Shown here one piece after another: positions 23,094 to 33,379 of a stretch of DNA of 64,000 nucleotides; within the stretch, counting starts at the first letter, position 1; each line of letters starts with the position of its first letter. This DNA comes from Triatoma infestans (lineage: Eukaryota; Arthropoda; Insecta; Hemiptera; Reduviidae). Position numbers and translations under genes: made by a program. The notes beneath the pieces were generated by a model. The model was given only the letters and a program-made list of their open reading frames with translations. It searched no databases and was not told where the DNA came from. The DNA lies in assembly GCA_011037195.1 (NCBI GenBank), contig JAAEAF010014559.1, forward strand, positions 32,058 to 96,057, in the 5' to 3' direction.

Positions 23094-23650
23094 CTAACTG
23101 TAGCTGTGGTGGTTAATGATGGCTAGAGAGTCTATAATAATCTCCTCCGTTAGCCTCGGCAATATATTCGGGTCTATACCGACCTCGTCCCAGAATTCCA
23201 CAGTTTTCTTTGGAATAGTCCCCCAAGCACCGAACCATAGACCATGCACTTTATAGTCCCGTTCCCCAAACATATCTCTATACTTCTCGGAGAGATATGT
23301 AATACATTTGCTATAAATGGCACGCTTTTCTATGTCGACCTTATCCCCCTGCTGTGGATCGTTATTTTCATAACGCACCGTCGGACAGCGTCTGCTGTCC
23401 CTTTTAAAGGCCACTATATCTGCATATCGCGCAGAGCCCTCATCATCAACAGCGTACACTTCCTCAAAGCAGGTATAATCAAGAGCCCTAAGAGACTCTG
23501 CGATCGCGTGCTTGATCCTGTGATCCCGCCTAGTCACGAGGAGTTACTATGTGTGGACAATTTCCGAGCACAGTGCCGGTGTTTCGTTCTCTCTACCACA
23601 TTTGCGGCAGAGGGGTCCAATACACACTATTTTCTATTGTCTAATCATAA
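23094..23650 (-). pseudogene. LINE C-terminus with restriction-like endonuclease (R2/R4-type)
   Basis: The minus-strand frame begins with a CRKCG zinc-finger half, passes two adjacent stop codons, then runs open from MTRRDHRIKHAIAES to the end. Key residues fit the restriction-like endonuclease that ends R2/R4/NeSL-type LINE proteins: ARYADIVAFKRD, then VRYENNDPQ, then DIEKRAIY, then a GLWFGAWGTIP segment. In this family the D and the later E/K residues form a PD-(D/E)XK-like site. The RT is absent and the stops show it is dead. An exact clade cannot be set by eye. Confidence 0.7.
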
Positions 23651-25040
23651 TTTATAATAATTCTGTTTTGTTATTAAATATACACACATAGTAACATAAC
23701 CTTATAACCTCCCGCACATATATACAACCGACAAACCAAAAAATAGATGATTGTAACAGAAACATTACGTTGAAGTAAACTCTCTACACGAATTCGGTGA
23801 ATTTGCTCTGACAATGGATGAAAATCCGAAACCAATACAGGAACAAAATCAATATGCATGCTGTGACGGATAAAATACCAGATGTTCTTTATTTTACTTC
23901 TTAATTCACTCTTTCATTTTCTTTGGTTATTCTGCAAAATATATGGAATTTAAAAATATATATTAAAAAAATAACTTTTACTTAATGTCTTAAAAGCATT
24001 ATAAAAATGGTTCTGAATATTCAAACATTATTCAGAATCTTGCTAGGATTTTGCATAAATGATTTAACAAAAATAAAGTGTGCATTTAAAAAAAAAATCG
24101 CTAACATCAGGAAGAACTGAATCATGAAGTCCGTCTGCAAGGGGAGCGAGCCCTGAGTCAAAGAGTTGTTCTTAATAGAGCTACGATGCCAAAAAATTTT
24201 GAGAACCACTGGTTTATAGGACTATAATGTAATCACTACATGTTCTATAGCCAAGGGTACATATCTAACCTCGTATATTTGTCTATATTTATGTTGAAGT
24301 AAGTGAGTAAAGATTTTAAATTAAAATTAAAATTTGTCAATTTTATGAATCCATTGAATCCAATAACAGAAAGTCATAAAAATCTTTCACACCATATTTT
24401 TTGTTAATCAAATTTCCTTGCCATGTCTTGATATAACCATAGCAATATATTCCAACATAACATTTAGTGCAGATTTTTAAAGATTAGTAATTATAGCCAA
24501 ATTATACAGACACACACACAAAAAATAAACTGTGAAAATAAAAATGTATTCGAATAGAGAAAGTGAAAGAAGAAAGGGTTAAGGGTGTGGGGGAGGAAAA
24601 AAAAAGTGAACTCGGTTGCCCACAAAAATCGGCTGTGTAATGAATCGGAAACTGATTCGGGATAATCACAAGGAGAAAGAGTTTTTGTTCAGTAATGGGT
24701 CCCTGTGGAAAAATAGGGGTGATATTTCCCTTCCTAACTACTAATTTTTTTTTCCTTTCTTTCTATTCCCAATTCTAACATTCAAATCAAACTGTTTCCA
24801 GTTTAATTTAACGATATTTTTCTTAATTTTTTTTTTTTTTTGGTCTAGCGTTAATTAAAGTTTATTTTAAAAATATATAATTAGTTAATGATATTAATGA
24901 AATCAGCCGTATTCCTAATTGATGGTTGTTTAATGTTCACAATTAGAATTAATTTCGAGAGAGGTATCGAGCTTTATATTGAGTTTAGAAATAGAGTTGT
25001 TTAGTTTGAGTTATCTAAGTATTTAGACTACATATTTAAG
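23651..25040. other. Non-coding DNA with a hAT-like terminal repeat
   Basis: No gene is supported. The only recognisable signal is the hAT-type end at 24184-24211, described separately. The rest is AT-rich with T-runs. Confidence 0.4.
24184..24211 (-). mobile_element. hAT-type terminal inverted repeat, single end
   Basis: Read on the minus strand the end is CAGTGGTTCTCAAAATTTTT, a close match to the CAGTGGTTCTCAA ends of hAT-family non-autonomous elements. The flanking GTTTATAG (24212-24219) is a candidate 8-bp target duplication, but I could not find the partner end or partner duplication, so the element is probably truncated. Confidence 0.45.
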
Positions 25041-25978
25041 GGAGCTATAACTTTTATTTACAATATTTTTTCGAGAAAAATCCATCATTGCAGTGGGGAG
25101 GTTTAGAAAAGGAAGTGGTCGTGCATTTCTCGAAATTGCTATTTTAGTTTATTAGCATTAAATGTGTTGCCAACAATATCTTCGAGATTGAAGACAATCG
25201 ATTGACCGGTTTTAGTACGACTTTAATGAATAGATTTCACACTTTCTTACTCCTAAGTAAGAGGAAGTATTGTAATCGTGTCAAATTTTCGATATCGAGT
25301 TTTTAACCGGAAATATCCGTTCTATGGTTCTATGAGTCCAAAAAAGTGGTTTTGGTGGTCTGTATTGTGTGTGTGTGTGTATGTAGATATGTGAACAGCA
25401 TTGCTCAAAAATAGAAAAATCGTAGAAAGTTCAAACTTGATATTCAATTTACGTATCATCACGGGATCCGACACTATGTTAAAATCTAAAATTCCTCAGC
25501 CGGAAGTACCAATTTACAGAATGCTTTTTTTTTCACATTCTTGCGATTTTTGCAAAAATGGCACTAACAATTTTCTTGAAACTTGGTATATATCAACTAC
25601 ACATACAAAGAGCTACAACTTTTATTTGAAATATTTCATCGGGAAAAATTCATGGGGGTGAGTGGGGTTATTTTTCTGCTAAAGTACTATTTCAGTTCAA
25701 CAATGTGATATACAATTCTATCATCTAAATAATATTAATTAGAATTAAATATGTTGTTGAAATTCTGATTTTCGAAAAAAAAAAATCGGATGAACGGAAG
25801 TGCGTTTTTATTGAACAGTTTTTTTTTTCAATTGTTTGCAATTTTCTCCATAAAAACACTGAGGAATTTCATTAAATTTGATATATTAACTATAAAATTT
25901 GTCAATAATAATTTTGAAAACTGGAATAAGAGAAAGTTGTATGAGTGTATCGTATCATACCAGATTTTTTTCCATACC
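25041..25978 (+). repeat. Modular hairpin-ended repeat family, copy 5
   Basis: A family palindrome (CTTACTCCTAAGTAAG, 25253-25268 region) is preceded by a partial module (25041-25245) and followed by boxes in family order including the short GT run, the GTGAACAGCATTGCTCAAAA box, and two modules. It ends in a GTATGAGTGTATCGTATCAT-type tail with CAGA and a T-run. The tail hairpin is partly degraded. Confidence 0.65.
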
Positions 25979-26054
25979 AGATAAATACAGCAAGGGATTT
26001 AATTGAAATTCGTTTACTAACTATAAAAAATATAGAGATCAATCACTTTTGATT

Positions 26055-26176
26055 GAAACTTTTTTACCGACAAAATTCATTTAAAGGGTGTTTGGGGGGG
26101 GGGGATAAGGTTGTGCTCCCCCCCCCCCGAGAGGAAGTTGTGTGAGTGTTTCACATCAGATTTTTTTTTTTTTTAA
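26055..26176 (+). repeat. Modular repeat tail fragment
   Basis: It carries the TTTTTACCGACAAAATTCAT box, a G-run, a C-run, then GAAGTTGTGTGAGTGTTTCA and a T-run. This is a strongly deleted copy retaining one module end plus the terminal hairpin. Confidence 0.55.
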
Positions 26177-26939
26177 TTTTTAACATAAGGCGAACACTAT
26201 TATACAAACTCATGTACATTCATTTTATCATTATGTACATTCATTTTATGATTGTTCTGGGATTTTCATTTTGAGTAGTCTACGTGATTCAAATTTAAAA
26301 TTTAATCCAATTTTCAGTAAACAAATTAATAAATTACAAATAAATTAAATAACTAAAAATTTTTCTATATATTTCTTTTTTTTGTAAAAATTCCTAGGAA
26401 GGGACACTGACCCCACCCATACAGTGTGATGGTAAGATTGGTGAAAGACCCTTTTTTTCCCCCCTCTCACGACGATATAAAAGGGCTGTTTAGAACTGGA
26501 ATTTTGGTCATTTATGTAGGTAGTGGAGAAATGTCCTTAACTCTCTCCCACCCTGTTAACTAAAATTGTTTGTAGTTTTCAGTTAGAGTAAATTTATCTA
26601 GGTTACATCAGCAGTAACCGGCTCAGCAAGGTATAAGAATTACTGTAAGTAATATTTATAATTTACTTTGAATATTATTTATTTCTATAATTATTTTACT
26701 TGTTGCTTTAAAAATTTGTAATATTTATCCACAGTTCTTAAAATCTTAAACAAGTAAAAGATTTTAAAGATTTCTATCAATTAGAAATGAATATGGAATA
26801 TGGATTGTTGGACAGTAACTAGTATTAAAAAAATTATTTATTCATATTACTATATATTGCCTATATACAGCCATTTACATCCATATTCGTACAAGTCAGC
26901 TTTTCTAAGGAAACGTAAAAAAAAACAAATTTAGATAAA

Positions 26940-26970
<31 letters not shown>

Positions 26971-27810
26971 TTTTCTAGTGAAAACTTTGAATCAATAACA
27001 AAACAATTTATTATAAATTTAATTTTTTTGAAAGTTCTTTCTTAATTAACTGAAACTAAAGTTAACCAAATTTCTTTCATAGAGCAACAGCCATATTCGT
27101 AAACTTCGGAGAAAATAATATTAAAAACAATAAGTCAGTTTTTATATTTATGGGTTAGCGTTTAGTTTTTATTACCATATATTCATTCTTGAACATATGG
27201 ATTCCACTAACTGTTTTATAAAAAAACTAAAGAGATTTTATTCCATTCCATTTGTAGAGCGATTTTGAGTTCATTTCTATTTTTAATGTTATAATTTTTG
27301 ATTTTTTTATTTTTTAAATGGGCCCATAAATTTTTCAGAGGGGTAGTGAGAATTTTTGAGCAGTTAAAGACTAGCCACTAATATGTATTTTGTGAATTAT
27401 GTCTTATGAATTTTTGTTTTATTTTGCCAGTTTTGTCTATGGCGTGTTTTATCGTTATTACATTTAGATCTCTGGTATTCTGTATTCATGACTGGCAATT
27501 CATAGTGATAATTAAAATTATTGTGGGATCGATACACAGTTGTGATATTCCAAATATACAGGAACCGGTTCTCTAAAGGCAGGGGTTATTTAAAAAGCTG
27601 TTTTGTTTAATTTTCTTCTCGCTGAGAAAGGAAGCAAATCACTTTTTTAGGTTTCGTGACCCTCTTTCGCACCTAAAGATTTTGTGCTGACTTCTCAGAA
27701 ATTTTGCAGAAAAAAATGCCCAATGCGCAAAGCGATATAGTTTGTAATCTGGGATCAAAAGGAATTAAACCGTTTTTATAAATAAAAAAAACGAATCACT
27801 TAAGAAAACT
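26177..27810. other. AT-rich non-coding DNA
   Basis: It contains an (ATT)n microsatellite at 26941-26970. No reading frame or element can be supported. Confidence 0.5.
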
Positions 27811-28035
27811 TTATTTGGCAAGATATTTCCATATTCTATTCTTATCATATCTCTCTTTAGGTGGATGATGCTTTTTGACTCTAGCGTCATCAGCTGTGTT
27901 ATGATTTCTTAGCCAGATTCGAGCTGAGTCGTTGCAGTCCCAAGCATCCAATGAAAGTTCTAGCAGATTTGCCACAATTGCCCGAATAAATTGTGTTCGT
28001 TAAAGAAAACCCCCGTCCAGCCTCTGCAGAACTTA
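27811..28035 (-). pseudogene. hAT-like transposase C-terminal fragment (KIAA1586-type)
   Basis: Minus-strand reading gives SSAEAGRGFSLTN in one frame, then after a one-base shift an open run with ANLLELSLDAWD and SARIWLRNHNTADDARVK, ending at a stop at 27811. The S-A-E-x-G-F-S-x-x-N motif and the downstream W-L ... H-x-x-ADD-x-R-x-K segment match the C-terminal dimerisation region of domesticated and active hAT-like proteins of the KIAA1586 group. Recognition is from memory of the motif. The upstream catalytic region is not visible. Confidence 0.5.
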
Positions 28036-28329
28036 ATAGCAATCATTCTTAATCATAACTTAAAATTCTAAATCACTTAAATTTCATCGCACATATCACC
28101 CGCTCAAGGAACTATACATGTGCATGTTGTTGAAATCGTGTCTTTTATCGTATTGTCGATTTATTCTAGGAAAAGCATTGAACTCATACGTTAAAAATGA
28201 CACCTTATTACCTCAGATATAACAAACTACATGCAAATAATGTTGTAAAATATGTTGGAAACAATTAATTACACTTTTTTTTTTAGAAGAATAATAAATA
28301 AAATTTTTTCCCGGATAATTTAAAACCGG

Positions 28330-29300
28330 ATCGCTAAATTTTTTAATTTTAAGTAAAATTTCGCGCGAACCGGTTGGATCGATATGTTTTACAAGGTGGT
28401 TTAAATGTTTCTTTGAGATTTAAAGTCTTTTCTGTTTAAAGTTATTAGTTTTTGAAATTAGTTTCTTAGGTATATTTGTTCTTATTTGTTCTATATTTAA
28501 ATTATCTACTACCATATGTCGGAACTCTCTTGTATTCTAGGGTGTTAGGTGGAATAATTAATACATATTTAGCTACTTATTTTTCGGCTATACCTACAAA
28601 ATTCCAAATATTGACCTACTACTTCGTCAGGTCCGTTTTTTATTCGTATCCTAGTTACTATTGTGTTTTTTGTTGATGTACCCGTTTTAAAAAGTCATAG
28701 GGTATCCCAGTTGTTAAACAAATTTAATTTGAGTTGTTCGATAGTTCTAGAGTCATAAAATTGATTTTTTTAAGTATTCTAAAAGATTCCTACAATAGTA
28801 AAATCTTGTTCGTACAAACATTGACTAGCTTCTCCTACAAGCCTTAATTGTACTTTCTCTACTAATTAATATTAGACGGTTTTTGGATTCTTTAAGGATT
28901 ATTGTCTCTACTAAAAATGAGTTAAATAAATTTTCTATTTTACTCGGTAAATATAATTGATTCTGATAGGTGACCGTCAAAATTTGGTATTCCTTTGTAA
29001 AATTGTTTGGTTAGATTTAGTGCCATGTTATCTATGGTATTATTATTATTAGTGGTGCTTAAATTGTTCAATGAAGAACCAAGTTTATTAATTTGTATAA
29101 CCATATAAATAATGCTTGTTATACCTCGGGTGTTGCCTAAGCTTTCTGTTGTTTCTCAATAACTGTTACTATTTCTTCGGGATTTCTTGCAAACCTTCAA
29201 TACTACTTGAGATGTTGTCCAAGGGTGATTGTTCAAATTCTTCAAAATATGAAGATAACTTGACCAGAGACTTATCGCCTTAGATGATTCTTGAATTAAA
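28330..29300 (-). pseudogene. Gypsy/errantivirus-like gag region, degenerate
   Basis: Minus-strand reading yields broken but collinear pieces: FEEFEQSPLDNISSSIEGL, then KGIPNFDGHLSESIIF (the I-P-x-F-D-G entry motif of Ty3/gypsy capsid regions), then VEKVQLRLVGEA and KNGPDEVVGQYLEF. Many stops and shifts separate them. The order (N-terminal piece, IPxFDG box, capsid-like helices) and the primer-binding site immediately upstream at 29341-29364 support a gag gene. No pol follows downstream, so only the 5' part of the element remains. It is described only as a decayed relic. Confidence 0.5.
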
Positions 29301-29340
29301 ACTGTGAAATGAAATTAACTATTAAAATAGAACTTATCGC

Positions 29341-29364
29341 GTTCAAGTCCTTATTAAGGCGCCA
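29341..29364 (-). other. Candidate primer-binding site of gypsy-like element
   Basis: On the minus strand the sequence reads AATT then TGGCGCCTTAATAAGG. TGGCGCC directly after an LTR end in AATT is the usual arrangement in gypsy/errantivirus-type elements. The LTR itself would extend from 29365 rightwards, but I could not fix its other end. Confidence 0.45.
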
Positions 29365-29853
29365 ATTAAAAAATCAAAATTTACTAAATCCCAAAAAAAA
29401 GACTTTTTAATGATTAACCCAGTGTACAATTAAGATAATCATTACTTATAGACGGTAATTGACAATAATCAATAATGAGATCTTTCAGAGGAGATAAAGG
29501 GTCCTTTATATGTTATTGTGGCTGGATATATATACAGATATAATTTTTTAGATAATGATGTGATATCACTCTTATTATTGCTAACAATATTTATACATGA
29601 TATGTTATATCTAATAGTTAATTAGAAATTTTTTTTATATTATGGGAAAATTACATCAGTACATTCTTTGCTTGTGGTGAAAGTTTGAGTGCACCGTCGA
29701 ATAACTATCACATTTTCCATCACCCCTTGTGAATCAACAAAACTGTGTCCCTTCAATTTTGTTCAAATAAAAAACTAATTAAAAGAAAATTAGAATGTTT
29801 TTTTTTGTGTGATCAATTTCGAAACATTGCATTACATGCCTTGATTATAATTT

Positions 29854-30700
29854 TCACTTGACTCTTTTCACTTTTACGCCTTTCGACATACTATGCATGC
29901 TTTTCTGGTTAGCGACTGCTTTCTGTTCTCCAATATCTCTCTTATCAGAGGCAGGTGAAAGTCGGCGAATGACATTTTTTTTTCTTAGTTCTATTTTTGT
30001 AAAAAAGATAGGCAGGCGTTCATGGTACACTAATCCAACATATGAAAAACAAACTTCCTGTACCATTTGGTGGTTTTCCTTATTGTCTCAACGATTGACA
30101 GGATCATGTCCGCTTTATTCACAACACCCCACATTCCTATTATAGTCTTGCACACATAATTGCTTCATTTTTTGTAATCCAGTCGTTTTGCTACTTTCAA
30201 CCACCATTTATATATTATGAAAAGTTGATAATTTCCAAACCACTCCCCTGTCGCACCATGTCAATGCAAAGCAGCATTTTTGATGCTCGGAATGTTGCCT
30301 CAACTATTTTCAAGTTTTCTTTCATAGATGGCATTTTCTTTTTATTTTTCCTGACGGTACAACAGGCGTGGAATTGTGAAGCCATTCAAATAAAATTAGG
30401 CTAGTGTTCCAATTATCTAAATGCACCGTGTGTCCTTTATATTTATAAGGATCCAATAAAGTTGAAACCACGTTCCCCGATTTTCCCAAATCTTTACTTT
30501 CTTCGTTTAAGTTAGCTGAGGCACTTGTATTTATAATAAAGACCAAGATGTATCCAGCTTCGCAGTCACCCAAAACAAAGGTTTTTATCCCGAACCAACA
30601 ACGCTACATCGGGATGTATTGCTTGAAGAACAGTCTTTTTTTGAATAACTTTCGTCGATACACAAGCTTTAAAATCGATAGACAATTTCTAAATTTTCCT
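29854..30700 (-). pseudogene. piggyBac-like transposase pseudogene 1
   Basis: In order on the minus strand: LSIDFKACVSTKVIQKKTVL (first catalytic Asp region), GDCEAGYILVFIINT, LLDPYKYKGHTVHLDNW (second catalytic Asp in the LDNW box), CTVRKNKKKMPSMKENL, QDYNRNVGCC and MVQEVCFSYVGL. Each corresponds to a conserved block of DDE_Tnp_1_7 piggyBac transposases (LSLDE; CDxKTGY; L--PY-GKGH-LY-DNWY; G-T-RKNRKG-P; YN--MGGVD). The reading frame switches at least three times and contains stops, so it is inactive. It lies immediately left of the PLE block with no visible TTAA-flanked ends. Confidence 0.75.
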
Positions 30701-30912
30701 GTGATTGTGTCTACTTTATTTGGCATTCTACTCAATATATCACCTTTTTACACAACGTTCACATACATCATACATCATCCAAATACGCACGCATACTTTA
30801 TATACATATATACATATATAACTAGCAGATTTAAAACTAATCTAAAACTAAAATCTGTTAAAGAACATTTGGTGCATGTATAATGTTTGCACTGGTAATT
30901 GCGTTTCTATTG

Positions 30913-32508
30913 CTATTGTGGGAAGAGTGTTTTGAATAATGGTTCACTGGCAAATTTTGTGTGTTCGTTTATTAAGTTTTTTGCTTTGTGTTTATATATT
31001 TCGAATTGTTCTACTAAGTCAAGTCGTCGTCCTTTGTGGCCAGAGTGTATTAGTTTCATCGTGGTCGTTATGTCATCGGGTTTGTGTTTGTTAGTGTTTA
31101 GGTGATTGGCGTTTGAGTCAACTTTGTTGTATTTGTATGATCTGATATGTTCGGTAAATCGTTCCTTGATTTTTCTGCCGGTCGGCCCCCCGTAAATGTT
31201 GTCACAGTCCGGGCATTTCAACTCGTAGACCCCACTGCTGTCATACACGTCAGTGAAGTCGGTACGAGTGCGGAGTTTGTTGCCCAGTTTGTTGTTTGTC
31301 CGGAAGGATGTCTTAATGCCCAGTTTTTTGAAAAAATTTGTGAGTTTGTACGTGTGGCTTCCAATATATGTGAATGTGGCGAATTTGTCTGCTGTTTTTT
31401 TGTCAGTCCTATTTCGGTGGTGTGGTTCGTTTTTGAGGAGTTTATTAACGATGTTTGTATTGTACCCATTGTTTTCAGCTATTTTGTAGATTGTCTGCAA
31501 TTCTTGTGTGTGGTTCGCGGGTGTGAGGGGTGTGTATTTAAGTCTGTTCGTTAGGTGTCTAAGTGCAGCTAGTTTGTGTTGGGTGGGGTGGTTGGAATTG
31601 TGCGGTATGATAGCATCCGATGTAGTTGCTTTTCTGTATATTCCGTACTCTATTTTATGGTCGGTTCTTGTGAGTTTCATGTCCAAGAAGTTGAGGGTAT
31701 TGTTCGTTTCTTTTTCGTATGTGAATTTTATTTTCTTGTTTATGTTGTTAAGGTAATGTACTATTTTGTCTACGTCTATGTCGTTTTGCAATATGAGGAA
31801 TAAATCGTCCACGTATCGTGCATAAAACGTTACGCCGAACTCCTCTTTCAGTTTGGGTACGTAAGTTTCCTCCATGTTTTGTATAAATATTTCTGATAGT
31901 ATGGCCGATGTGGGGTGCCCCATTCCCAGTCCGTCGGTAGCGAGGTAGAACTTGTTGTTAAATCTAAAGTAGTTTTGTGTCGTTGTGGTTTGTACTAAGT
32001 TCGTGAGTTGGTGGACGAATTGCATGGATTCTACTCGTTCCAACTTCTGTTTCATTAAGACCAGTCTGTCCGTGATTGGTATGGAGGTGTATAGGTTTGT
32101 AATGTCGAGGGATAGCAAACGGGAATTGGGGGTGAGTTTTATAGTTTCCGTTAACTGGATTAGGTGTTGTGTGTTTCTTATATTGTAAGTGTCATTCAGT
32201 TTTACTTTGTTTTTTATTACCGTTGCCAGATGCTGTGTCAACTTGTATGCTGGTGCCGTCGTGTAGTTTACGACGGGTCTAATGGAAATATTTGGTTTGT
32301 GTATTTTTGGAAGTGCATTTAGAATGGGTGCTGTAGGGTTCATGCAAGTATATTTGAAGGCTTCGCGGGGTGGTATTACTAGTGTTGCGTTCTTTATAGC
32401 AGTTTTTACTTTTTGTTGGAAGTTTTTTGTTGGGTCCTTTTTGAGTTGTGTATATGTGTTGTTGTTTATGAATTCTAGGGTTTTGTTTACGTAGTCGTCG
32501 TGTGTCAT
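30913..32508 (-). CDS. Penelope-like element RT and GIY-YIG protein (PLE1)
   Basis: An uninterrupted 531-codon frame. The N-terminal quarter carries the PPREAFKYTCMNPTAPILNA and LPKIHKPNISIRPVVN region. RT motifs follow: SLDITNLYTSIPI near residue 148, GLGMGHPTSAILSEIF, and the catalytic YARYVDDLFLIL box (D-D pair). Next is TLNFLDMKLTR and a YRKATTSD ... SNHPTQHKLAALRHL thumb-like region. The C-terminal domain has CPDCDNIYGGPTGRKIKERF and EHIRSYKYN, a GIY-YIG endonuclease typical of Penelope/Poseidon-type PLEs; note IYGGPTG where family members usually have YIGQTG. The chosen ATG is internal: the true protein runs in from the upstream frame (32612-32935) through a frameshift at about 32635. 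The element is likely inactive for that reason. Confidence 0.93.
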   Translation of the reverse strand: MTHDDYVNKTLEFINNNTYTQLKKDPTKNFQQKVKTAIKNATLVIPPREAFKYTCMNPTAPILNALPKIHKPNISIRPVVNYTTAPAYKLTQHLATVIKNKVKLNDTYNIRNTQHLIQLTETIKLTPNSRLLSLDITNLYTSIPITDRLVLMKQKLERVESMQFVHQLTNLVQTTTTQNYFRFNNKFYLATDGLGMGHPTSAILSEIFIQNMEETYVPKLKEEFGVTFYARYVDDLFLILQNDIDVDKIVHYLNNINKKIKFTYEKETNNTLNFLDMKLTRTDHKIEYGIYRKATTSDAIIPHNSNHPTQHKLAALRHLTNRLKYTPLTPANHTQELQTIYKIAENNGYNTNIVNKLLKNEPHHRNRTDKKTADKFATFTYIGSHTYKLTNFFKKLGIKTSFRTNNKLGNKLRTRTDFTDVYDSSGVYELKCPDCDNIYGGPTGRKIKERFTEHIRSYKYNKVDSNANHLNTNKHKPDDITTTMKLIHSGHKGRRLDLVEQFEIYKHKAKNLINEHTKFASEPLFKTLFPQ

Positions 32509-32611
32509 TATTACCGTGCTGTTCCCTTTGTCGGCTTTTGTGATTATAAGGTTATTGTCTTTGAGTTTTTTCCGTATTCTACCGGCAGTTCTTTCTTCTT
32601 GTCCATCTGTG

Positions 32612-33240
32612 CTACTGTGCGTTTGTTGTTTTTGTATGTCTTATTATGTACGCAGCGATATGGCGAGCGAGTTCCTGTTCGCTTTGTGGTAGTAAAGTTA
32701 TAGCAATTTCGGTGTCAACGACAAGTTGTTCGATGTTTATGGTGTGGTTTGTGTTTTTGAGAGTATACTTGAGTCCTTTGTCTAGAAGTTCGGTTTTGGT
32801 TAATGTAAACGTAATGTTTATGAGGTTTACAGTTCGTCGGTAGAATACTTGGTTTTGGTGTTTTTTGTATTGGGTGTTTTGCGATTTTTGGAGGTTGTCG
32901 AGTTTATTGTTTAGAGTTTTGTATTTACGGTCCATTCGTTTAGTGAGTTTGTCACTTATTTGGTTGTAGTAATGAGTAAAGATTGAACTATGGTATCGAT
33001 TGGCAAGTTCAATGTGTGTATCTTTCAGCTGTCTGTTTAGTTTTCCATTTTTTGGTAAAGTGTACGTATTTCGTTTTTTACCCAGATATTTTAGGCTTGC
33101 ATAATTGTTTTCCGTGCTACGAGTATGTTAATTTTTATGTTGATGGTTGCGTATTTGGGTGTGACCTTGCGAATGAGACATTGTTTGTTAAAATAAATAT
33201 TGGCTTTTATATTATAGATTTTTGATGTTAAATTGTAAAA
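32612..33240 (-). pseudogene. PLE1 N-terminal region, frameshifted from the RT frame
   Basis: The 32612-32935 frame (MDRKYKTLNNKLDNLQKSQN ... ITLLPQSEQELARHIAAYII) is the N-terminal domain preceding the RT, and a second short frame lies at 33091-33321. The paralogue at 37461-38078 reads through the same position; compared with it, PLE1 lacks two A residues near 32635, which explains the shift into the RT frame. Between 32509 and 32611 the RT frame is open and carries the LIITKADKGNSTVIM motif conserved in PLEs. Confidence 0.75.
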
Positions 33241-33249
33241 ATTATTGAG

Positions 33250-33366
33250 ATACTTCGGCCTCACTGGCTCCATAGTAGTTGTGGTGGTTGGTTCCGTAGA
33301 GCTGGAATGCATCAGAGACATTTTCCGTGGTAGCCTGCATCATTTTGTGGTCATTGGTCCGGTTTT
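33250..33366 (-). repeat. PLE pLTR remnant between PLE2 and PLE1
   Basis: On the minus strand it reads the pLTR phrases GACCACAAAATGATGCAGGC, CCACGGAAAATGTCTCTGAT and GGAACCAACCACCACAACTA, immediately upstream of PLE1. The hammerhead at its 5' edge is reduced to a degraded GAAA/CCGGACCAATGACC portion; the CUGA core and stem II are missing. Confidence 0.75.
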
Positions 33367-33379
33367 TATTATATATATA

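Noticed and set aside
31147..32494. Plus-strand open frames opposite the PLE
   Set aside because: They are Phe/Val/Cys-rich shadows of the minus-strand RT/GIY-YIG frame.
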